64,000 nt of DNA from Alisma plantago-aquatica. Its lineage: Eukaryota; Streptophyta; Magnoliopsida; Alismatales; Alismataceae. Positions 56,163-64,000 of the stretch are shown in pieces. The stretch is from NCBI GenBank assembly GCA_963693085.1, contig OY856412.1, forward strand, positions 1,130,533,744 to 1,130,597,743. The letters are read 5' to 3'. The position numbers and the translations under genes were made by a program. Numbering within the stretch: position 1 is the first letter of the stretch; each line of letters starts with the position of its first letter. The notes below the pieces were generated by a model. It was given only the letters and a program-made list of their open reading frames with translations, was not told the DNA's origin and made no database searches.

Positions 56163-58089
56163 AAATGTTTAAAATTTCATCAAAATTGGTGAACTTCCGC
56201 TAATTATTTCATTGTCGACAGCCATTGGACATAGAAATGGCCTTACAGGTCTGTACGTAAGGAATTTCGCCAGAAAAAATTGAATTTCGACAATTTTTTC
56301 AAATTTTGACAAAATTGGGTAAATTCGATGAAAAAAGGCCCATTTCATCTTCATTTCGATGAAATCTCGAGAAACACAAGTATTATTTCGAGAAAGGGTA
56401 GATGTCTACAGATTTTACTATATGATTCCTTGGGCTCGTTAGGGGTAATCTAAGTTATGTTTCTTCTCTTCCTAGCCTAATTCTACCTCTCTCCTATTTC
56501 TCCCACTTCTATACAGATCTACGAAGGAGATATTTAAAAATGGGTGTGGGAGTGATATCATGGCTATGATGACCCGCTAAACTTTCATTTTTAGGTCACA
56601 TGATTTATGTTAATAGTGCGCAAAATTAGCATGACTGTCAAGATATTTTGTATGTATGCAATTATCAATCATACCTCTAACCATAGATCTAAATGCCGTC
56701 GACATTAGGCGAAATTTCGCCGATAATGTTGATGTCGACGGTCAGCGACGCCGAATGCATGTAAACATCTTTATTCTACAATATCCTCGACATTTCGTCA
56801 AATATGTCGACATTTCCCCATATGTCGGCGAAGTTGGCCCAAGTCCATACAAAAATTCCACAATGTCCTCAACATTTATCGAAGTCGTCGAAGTTGGCGA
56901 CATATTTCAGGGATTTTGTGGAGTTGTCTGTGTGAGGTGGAAAAAGTGTTGGAGCTTGAGGTAAGATGATTTTGATGTTATCTTTTACTATTCTAAGCTA
57001 ATAGTAATAGACTGATCCTCACTCTGCTAAATCTACCATAGATTTACACTATTTTTATGTAGTTTGTTTATTGTCACAAACTTTATATATGGAAGAACTC
57101 TGTAGTTCGGAGACGACTGTATGTAAGCGTGCATTTATCTACATATGTAAACCTGTATGGATGGCTATATGTAAACATATATTGTGTTTTTAAGCTAGAT
57201 TTGATGATATCTGTCGATTTTCATCACAAAATGGCTATTTTTAGCTTAATTTTTGTCGAAGTTGCGTCGAAACTTTGGTTGTAAAAATCCTCGACATTTC
57301 CTCGACATTTCCAAAACTTCTGTGTCCACACCTGTCGAAGTCGGCTCGAAGTCGAAGTCCTGTTCCATGCCTCTAACTACATGGTTGCCTCCTATAGGCT
57401 CTAGCTACAAAACCACACAACCAAGAACAAAGCTTGAGTTAATCCATGAGTATGCATTGTATCACTGGTAGGCATATATAGGTTAATGCATTGTATCACT
57501 AGTAGGCATATATAGGTTAATAGTGAGACACGTCTATGCTTGTATAAAACTAAATAAACCAAAGCCGATATGTTGATAGGTATAATCAACGAGGAGGATG
57601 ACAACCATCATGGTTCAACTAGATAAATAAACCATAGTTGTCTCATGCTTCCTCAATACTCACTCGCATACCACTACAACATTGTTTATGTACAATATCT
57701 TGTCATCCTACCTAAAGGTCCTACCATCCTAGATCATGTTATGTTTCCATAAATTTGTTATCTTTAAGTCTATATATTATGCTTGCAAACTATAATGACT
57801 TCATTCATTCATTTCACCATTTAATTGACCTCAAAATCATCATCGAATTAGTTCAGCTTCCTTCACTCACACATGAGGAGCCCCACCCCCTCACATATCC
57901 AATATGAAATATTATTGCATATTTGGGTAGATCTACACTAACAGATCGGTTTGGTAAAATTTCACTAAATAATTCGATCATTTGGTTTTCGAAACGCCAG
58001 GAATGCATCTGTCGACATTTCTGTCGAAATTTGTCAAAATTTCTGTTGTTGTGGCTACTACGGCATCGAAATCAGACGTTTCTTCCTTG
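56163..58089. mobile_element. Probable insertion with TTTCGA/GTCGAC motif, GGTGTGAC flanks
   Basis: GGTGTGAC (within a 9-base match GGGTGTGAC) occurs at 56155-56162 and 58090-58097. Left end AAATGTTTAAAATTTCATC; right region reversed has GAAACGTCTGATTTCGATGCC, a loose match. Both ends are filled with TTTCGAYRAA, GTCGACATTT and GTCGAAGT words (56200-56380, 56695-56900, 57255-57360, 58005-58070). The right 330 bp have a sibling at 42600-42915. No transposase. Class hAT is likely but less sure. Confidence 0.5.
57454..57521. repeat. 34-bp tandem duplication
   Basis: GCATTGTATCACTRGTAGGC followed by ATATATAGGTTAAT, two copies with one difference. Confidence 0.9.
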
Positions 58090-58097
58090 GGTGTGAC

Positions 58098-59440
58098 CTT
58101 GAGTAGAGATTTATGAAGCATGAATACTCTAAAACATGTGTCGTACACGTATCTGATACGTATTGTATACCACTACTTTGTGGATTCTCCAGGATACGTA
58201 TTGGATACTCTTAAGCCATATCCATGATGTATTCGAGTCGTATCCAACTAGTAAAAATTAGAAAAAAAAATATGGGCTAGCTAAATTAGCACCTGACACC
58301 AGCTACTATCTCAACCCTCTCTGCTAAGCAACAGCTAGCAGTAAGGTTGTAAGCCTGTAACATTTGCTCCCCTTAAAGTCAGTTTGAGGTTAGTCACCAT
58401 TCCCCTAGCTATGCCATCATCCTTCTTCGCTTTTATTGTCTTTACCTCCTTTGTTGTTTGGGATTTCTCTTTTTAAACTACTTTTCATATCTAATTATCA
58501 ATTTTTACTTGTTCTTTATTGCAAACCAGTTCATTCACCATGTAGATGCTTTCCCTTGCCATATCGGATACTCTTAAGTTGTATCCATGTTGTACATGGT
58601 ACTTGTGGATGCTTTCCCTTGTTGAGGTGCAAGTTTTATGCGTGTTGATGTCCTCCACATTCTCTGAAAGGCTTCAGTTTAGTGTTGTTGGTTAACGTGC
58701 CTCTTGTTTTGGTGACTAAATCCATGTGAAGCATGCATTATCATTAAGACGCAGATTATACAATTTCTTGTAAGATCAAAAGATCTTAGAGGCATTCCCT
58801 TTATAAGGGGTTAATCTTGGCACGGTGATCCATGGCTTGTTTTGCAATCATAAAGAAAATGAGGTTACAAGAGATCAAAGATTCATTATTTTTTAGATTA
58901 CATGCCAAAACTTAAGAGACGTTACTTTTAACTAATTGCCTATCAGTAGGTGATCACTCTTCCCAAAGGATTCAACATGTATCTGGATATCGCCCAGAGA
59001 ATATTGTTCCATTGAACTTGACATTGTAACGCACTTGGAACGACTTTCCATAGTATCTGAGTTAGATACCATAAAAGATAAATCTGAAGGTCCTTTGTAA
59101 ATAGATCGAGGGCATGCCATGTGGTTTTGCTTTATGATGTGCGATCAAAAGGCGAGTTTTGCAAATACACGTGTGAGAGATCAACATGTTATATGATAAA
59201 AGTAGCAAACTTCTAGCAACTTTTTGTGTGCACGTGTAAAAAATTCACCAACTGTGTGAACGTCTACACAAATTTCTAATTGGATGTGTGTTTTGTGAAG
59301 AATCCACGTTGTCATGTGAAAAACGAGGTGAGTCTCTGTTTGGGATACCGATTACGTGTCGTGTAGGGTTGCACATCATGTAGCCTACTTTCAGAATTGT
59401 AGAAAGGTGATCTGGCGGGCTGCCTAGACAGCAAGAAAGA
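58098..59440. other. Unassigned; GTATCC/GATACG motif cluster at 58130-58620
   Basis: No gene. GATACGTAT, GGATACTCTTAAG and TATCCATG words repeat at 58150-58260 and again at 58560-58600, the pattern of two ends of another motif-array element; ends not found. 58932-59120 holds a 62-codon minus frame of unknown nature, possibly decayed copia gag. Confidence 0.35.
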
Positions 59441-59775
59441 AAACTTTTGGGAGATCGAATAGTAGTAAGGATAGGAGTAGATCAAGGATGGTCAACCTCA
59501 AAGAAATAGAAGATCCCCAAATGAAGCACGGTCATAAAGACAGGCTTCCCAAACACAACCCTTAGAGCATAAGTTGAGAGGAAGACCACAGGCCTCACGG
59601 AGGTGATCATGATGGCTTTGACACGAGACTTTAGCTAGTATAAAATAAGGCGACAACGATGGTGGCAAGAATGGAGACAACGGCTGCTTGGCGGCGGTGA
59701 CGATGTTGACGGCGTTGAAGAGGAAGAGGAGACATGAGATAGGTTCCCCTTGCTACTCTACTTGTTTTGAAACCA

Positions 59776-59964
59776 TGTGATATAAGGGGAGAGAATTTGT
59801 GTAAGTTGTATTAATGTCTAGTCCCGTTTGATATATAGGGTAAGGGTGAAAGGGCAAATCCCTGTTACATGATATGGGATTAAACATAAGGAAGAAAAAG
59901 ATAGAGAAACTAACATTAAAAGAGAAAAGTAATATAACAACATATATAAATAAATTCCTCAACA
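59776..59964 (-). repeat. Copia 5' LTR
   Basis: 189 bp, on minus TGTTGAGGAATTTATTT...CTTATATCACA, followed inward by TGGTTTCAAAACAAGTAG at the PBS place (a changed TGGTATCAGAGC) and a GC-rich leader with GGCGGCGG words (59640-59730). It is probably the start of the element whose RT remnant is at 55285-56154, on the same strand. Confidence 0.72.
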
Positions 59965-59996
59965 AATACCAAAACCAATGTAACAAGACTTACCAA

Positions 59997-60360
59997 CAAT
60001 GTTTAAAAAGCGTAAAACGACGTGCGAACAGCACCCTGTAACTGCTTAAGCGCTAAGGGGCAGTTTTTTAAAAAGCGGGTTTGCATTTCCTATATACTTT
60101 TATGCAAAATTATGCCCATATGGTATATAAATTATATACTTTTTGGAACTTGTCTACATATCAAAGCACTCTACACAACAATATAAAACACCCAAATAGT
60201 TTATAACACAACTATAAAAAATGAATATAGCTACAATATAGTAAACAATAGACTTTGTCATAGATAAAACACCCTACACAACTATAAAACAATAAGTGTA
60301 TATACATGATACAACAACAACAATTGCATGACATGTTTACATAGCTAAACTCTTAACAGG
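59997..60360. mobile_element. hAT-like AAGCGG family, copy C, one end
   Basis: Left end CAATGTTTAAAAAGCGTAAA, then ACGTGCGAACAGCACCCTGT AACTGCTTAAGCG, aligning with copy A. The other end is not seen; a copia lies immediately to the right and may have replaced it. Confidence 0.68.
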
Positions 60361-60584
60361 GTTTCCCGGAAGGGTTAGGGTGCACAATGTGTGTACCCCA
60401 TATATTTATAAAAGAAACAATTACATATAGGTCCACATAGAATAGGAAAATAACAAGAGAATATAAAGGACTGAATAAAACACTATTTAACACTCCCCCT
60501 CAAGTTGGAGCATAGATATCAATCATGTCCAACTTGTCCACAAGAGAGCTGAAATGTTTCTTGGCCAGCAGCTTTGTGAAGATA

Positions 60585-61225
60585 TCAGGAACGACCAGTC
60601 AGGATGGCTTCTCTGATGAAGTGGCAGTCAACTTCAATGTGCTTAGTCCGCTCATGATAAACAGGATTATTGGCAATAAAGATAGTTGCTTTATCATCAC
60701 AATGCATGGGAATAGAAACAGAAGACCCCATGCCAAAGTCTTTTAGGAGGGATTGTACCCATAAAAGTTCACAAGTTGTGTGAGCCATAGCCTGGTATTC
60801 GGCCTCAGTACTAGATCTAGCAACAACATTTTGCTTTTTGCTCCTCCAGAAGACAAGATTTCCACCAACAAATGTGCAGTAGCCAGAAGTGGATTTTCTG
60901 TCAATCTTACTTCCAGCATAGTTAGAATCAAAATATCCTCTCGAGAGCAATGGCCATGTTTCCTATAGAAAAGGCCTTTACCAGGAGATTTCTTTAGATA
61001 CCTCATAATATGACACAGTGCTTCCCAGTGACACTGTCTAGGTTTGTCAAGATACCTGCTAACAAGGCCAAATGCAGTACAAATATCAGCTCTAGTAACG
61101 TTCAAATAAATTAACTTTCCAACCAGTCTCCTATAGCGTTTACTGTCAGGATACAAGGGAGATTCATCATCATCCCAATTTACATTAGGGTCTAAAAGAG
61201 TATCAGCAGCTCGAGCTCCAAGCAT
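60585..61225 (-). pseudogene. Copia RNase H
   Basis: 61225-60950: LGARAADTLLDPNVNWDDDE, VGKLIYLNVTRADICTAFGL and RYLDKPRQCHWEALCHIMRY. A shift at about 60945 leads to DSNYAGSKIDRKSTSGYC (usual first residues DSDYAG), [31 protein letters not shown] and REAILTG. The frame is broken once between the two parts. Confidence 0.87.
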
Positions 61226-61245
61226 CCCTGTCTCCTACAGAAGAT

Positions 61246-61935
61246 CTAAAACATACTTCCTTTGGGACAAACAAGAGCATTAGAGGTCATGGAGACTTCA
61301 ATTCCCAGAAAATACCTTAGCTTTCCCAAATCATTAGTGACAAAGTGCTTGCATAAATAGGCCTTGGTAACGTGGATTTCAGAAAGATGGCCAGATAAAA
61401 TAATATCATCGACATACACAATCAAAACAACAATACCAGAGGAAGTCTTCTTAATAAAGACAAAGTGATCAACATGAGATCTCAGGAAGCCATAAGTAGA
61501 CAAAATCTTGCTCAGTTTATCAAACCAGGGACGTGGGCTCTGCTTGAGTCCGTAAATAGACTTTTTGAGGCGACAGACCTTGTATGACTCCCCCTGAGCA
61601 ACAAACCCAGGTGATTGGTCCATATAGACTTCCTCTTGGAGATCACCATAAAGAAAGGCATTCTTGACATCGAGTTGTATAAGGGGCCAATCCAAATTCA
61701 TTGCAACAGAGAAAAGAACCCGCACAGAATTTAGCCTGGCAACAGGGGGAAAAGTTTCAAAAAAAATAATACCATAGGTTTGAGTGTACCCTCTGGCCAC
61801 TAGGCGGACCTTCAGGCGTTTAACAGTCCCATCAGGATGATACTTCACAGTGTACACCCAACGGCATCCAACTGGCTTGCAATCAGATGGAGGATCCACC
61901 AAATCCCAAGTACCTCTTTCGGTAAGAGCAGTCAT
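61246..61935 (-). pseudogene. Copia reverse transcriptase, 229-codon open stretch
   Basis: Nearly whole RT domain: CRWVYTVKYHPDGTVKRLKV, GYTQTYGIIFFETFPPVARL (changed from the usual [12 protein letters not shown]), [50 protein letters not shown] (YVDD at 61405-61416) and VTNDLGKLRYFLGIEV. A stop before the RNase H part ends the frame. It is the longest clean coding piece among the retroelements here. Confidence 0.9.
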
Positions 61936-62365
61936 CTCCTCAGTTATGGCATGTGTCCATGTCGTACTTTGTAAAGCATCAAGAACATTTTTAGGAACAG
62001 AAACTGCAAAAAGGGCAGCAACAAAATTACTAGCATGGACACTAAGATGTGCAGTAGAAACATAGTTAGTAATACTATGAGAGGTACATGAGCGAGTGCC
62101 TTTTCTTAGAGCAATGGGTAAATCCAGATCAGAAGTTACCTCGGCAGGTGCAGGACCTTCTGAAGGAGAAGATTGGTTTTCTGTGGGGGGGTCTTGGGAG
62201 TAGACTGCGGCGGCCGATTCCAGCGTTGGTAAACAATAAGAGGAGACGTAGTCTCAGCAGGCTGCAACGCAGAAGGTGAATCACTGATAACAGGCAGAGG
62301 TGCTAAAATAATATCTGAACTCAAAAGTGTTCCCTTTAGTGGAGTAGAAAGGAGTGTCCTCAAAA
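61936..62365 (-). pseudogene. Copia linker between integrase and RT
   Basis: Encodes a Pro/Ser-rich linker with PLIVYQRW (62220-62245) and SVSVPKNVLDALQSTTWTHA-like sequence before MTALTERGTWDLV. Frame changes near 62136. Confidence 0.7.
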
Positions 62366-62379
62366 GAAAACCACATCAC

Positions 62380-63190
62380 TGCTCGTGAACTACTTCTTAG
62401 TAATAGGACTATAGCAACGATATCCTTTCTGAATACGTGAATATCCCAAAAAAATACATTTTTCAGCTTTAGGAGACAACTTGTCCTGATTCGATCCAAG
62501 CAAACGAACAAAACAAGTTGACCCAAAAATGCTTAGAGGAACAAAAAAAAGGAGGAATGTGGGGTTGTAGGACTTGGACAGGAATTTTGTTCCCAATAAC
62601 AGACGAGGGCATGCGATTAATCAGAAAACAGGCAGTGAGAACAGCTTCCAGCCAAAAACGTTTCGGAACATTAGAGTGCCACATTATAGTTCTAGTAACT
62701 TCAAGTAAATGCCTATTTTTCCTTTCAGCAACTCCGTTCTATTAAGGTGTGTAGGCACAGGATGTCTGATGAATGGTACCAACAGAACGACAAAATAATT
62801 CAACATGTTTTTGAACAAATTCCAAGGCATTATCAGTGCGAAGAATCTTAATAGGCATAGAGAATTGGCAAAAAAGAACTTAATAGTAGGCAAAACTTGT
62901 GATCTGTCTTTCATCAAAAACAACCAAGTAGCACGAGAGAAATCATTAATGAACATAATAGAATATTTATTGCCTGACAAACTTGGAACATGACAAGGAC
63001 CCCCATACATCAGCATGAACTAAATCAAAAATGTTTTTACTACCAATCTGAGATTTTTTAGGAAAGACAGTTCTAGACTGTTTGCCTAACTGACATGACT
63101 AGCACTGGAAACTGTGTGTTCCTACACCAGAAATAACATGTTCCAATTTATCAGTAGATGGATGCCCAAGACTATAGTGCCATTGTAATG
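62380..63190 (-). pseudogene. Copia pre-integrase and integrase
   Basis: LQWHYSLGHPSTDKLEHVIS and FQC-stop-SC give the HHCC site with a stop between the two Cys. Then HADVWG (first Asp, frame-shifted), FINDFSRATWLFLMKDRS, CFLINRMPSSVIGNKIP and CIFLGYSRIQKGYRCYSPIT. Frames change at about 62900 and 62690. Confidence 0.82.
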
Positions 63191-63394
63191 CAGACACAGA
63201 ATAATATCATGTTGAAGCAAGAGTTGTAGTGTTGATTCTTTTCAAGTCATCCAGATAGTAGCGTCCATCATGTCCTTCATGCCCCCCCACTATTCTTCAT
63301 CCTCGTGCGAAGGTCCTGAAAAACTCAGGTACCCGGTATAAAGGTCAAACTGCAGTTCAAGCTACGCATAATTTTACTGACAGATAACAGATTC

Positions 63395-63600
63395 AAAGGA
63401 AAGCTTGGCACATATAGAGCGGATCTCTAATGTCAGACACAGCAGATTTGGATCCATCAGCAAGCATAACAGCAAATTTAGTGCAGGGTTTAGATAATTT
63501 ATAGAAAAGAGATCTATTTCCAGATATATGGGAAGAAGCCCCAGAGTCAATCACCCATTTTGTATTACTAGTACTAGAAGATGGGGCAGTCAGGTACGCA
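63395..63600 (-). pseudogene. Copia aspartic protease
   Basis: WVIDSGASSHISGNRSLFYK with the DSGA active site (63537-63554), then FAVMLADGSKSAVSDI and PLYVPSFPLNLLSVSKI. This segment is open and joined in frame to the gag tail after a stop. Confidence 0.82.
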
Positions 63601-63683
63601 GAATTACAACCAGTGAATGTAGTCGCATGTGCTCCAGACTTAGTAACAATAGAGGAGGAAGCGTCGATTTTCTCTAGCAGCAG

Positions 63684-63995
63684 TCATTCCATTTCCGAGC
63701 GAATGAACTCAGCAGTGGAGGAGCTTGAATTATCAGCAGCATGACTCAGAGAAGCACCCTCAGACGCAGCATTGGCCCACACAGGTGTGCCATGCTTCTT
63801 CCAACACCAGCCCTCAGTGTGGTTGGAGCGACCACAAAAGTCATAGTACCGCTGAGCAGCAACACTGCCAGAAGCATCAACAGAGGAACCACAGCCAAGG
63901 GAGCCACGGCCAAGGGACCCACATCCTCTACTAGAACCAGGGGGGTGGTTAACCTGAAACCGAACTCGACCTCGTCCACCGCCTCGGCCGGCCAT
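63684..63995 (-). pseudogene. Copia gag C-terminal part
   Basis: Basic Gly/Arg-rich MAGRGGGRGRVRFQVNHP, a Gly-rich repeat, then YYDFCGRSNHTEGWCWKKHG. This is the zinc-knuckle region of copia Gag, but the first of the three Cys (C-x2-C-x4-H-x4-C) is Tyr, so the knuckle is probably dead. It ends with a stop at IRSEME. The upstream gag is outside the window. Confidence 0.8.
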
Positions 63996-64000
63996 GACAG

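Larger units (their letters stand above)
60360..64000 (-). mobile_element. Copia retrotransposon, 3' LTR to gag, runs off the window
   Basis: From right to left (minus): gag end, protease, integrase, RT, RNase H, polypurine tract (CTCCAACTTGAGGGGGAG at 60493-60510), and 3' LTR ending at 60492 (TGTTAAATAG on minus). The outer LTR limit near 60360 is uncertain because the 5' LTR lies beyond 64000. Several stops and shifts exist, fewer than in the other copia copies. Confidence 0.85.

Noticed and set aside
61246..61935. Reverse transcriptase as a functional stand-alone gene
   Set aside because: Catalytic motif present, but stops on both sides and altered conserved residues; it is a piece of a broken copia.

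Overview
The window is plant nuclear DNA, almost certainly from a flowering plant with a large, transposon-rich genome. The evidence is the kind of elements present: Ty1/copia and Ty3/gypsy LTR retrotransposons primed by initiator-Met tRNA, a CACTA element carrying a Ulp1-type protease, LINEs, a tRNA-derived SINE, PIF/Harbinger, Mutator-like and many hAT-like DNA elements, plus GT-AG introns in AT-rich sequence. I see no bacterial-style operon, no rRNA or tRNA gene and no CRISPR array. The species cannot be told from the sequence.

The only likely host gene is on the minus strand. Two exons of one unidentified gene are visible: the 3'-terminal exon (14894-14944) and the exon before it (38248-38322). 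They join in phase across an intron of about 23.3 kb (14945-38247) that is packed with transposons. Upstream exons were not found in the remaining 25 kb.

Layout. 1-2000: 3' half of a CACTA element with a five-exon Ulp1-like protease end, subterminal repeats and the CACTA terminus. 2-14.6 kb: mostly unrecognised AT-rich sequence, with a LINE reverse-transcriptase remnant (10.5-11.06 kb), a SINE (11.6-11.77 kb) and a GTGTAT microsatellite. 14.9-38.3 kb: the giant intron, holding hAT-like elements (15.1, 16.9, 34.0, 36.7 kb), a non-autonomous LTR element with a palindrome array (18784-21674), a copia remnant (22.3 kb), a Harbinger-like MITE (23.2 kb), a long-TIR Mutator-like element (25.33-33.27 kb) whose left TIR is split by a copia element (25500-29892) and whose core holds a hAT-like element, a (TA)n-embedded MITE (33.3 kb), and a LINE RNase H remnant beside a deleted copia (35.5-36.6 kb). 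38.6-46.3 kb: nested hAT-like elements, tandem duplications and a second Harbinger-like element. 46.5-50.7 kb: truncated gypsy joined to a copia 5' end. 51.1-53.2 kb: LINE split by a hAT-like element that itself contains the second (TA)n MITE. 53.2-55.3 kb: an LTR element with a GC-rich leader inserted in a hAT-like fragment. 55.3-60 kb: decayed copia with a further insertion. 60.4-64 kb: the 3' portion of another copia.

I found no intact transposable element gene. The retroelement reading frames carry stops, frameshifts or deletions, and I saw no DNA transposase. The most notable pattern is a set of about nine hAT-like non-autonomous elements, most with matching or near-matching 8-bp target duplications. 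Most have their own short motif repeated near both ends, and three have a long TA-rich minisatellite in the middle. All boundaries and similarities were judged by eye.
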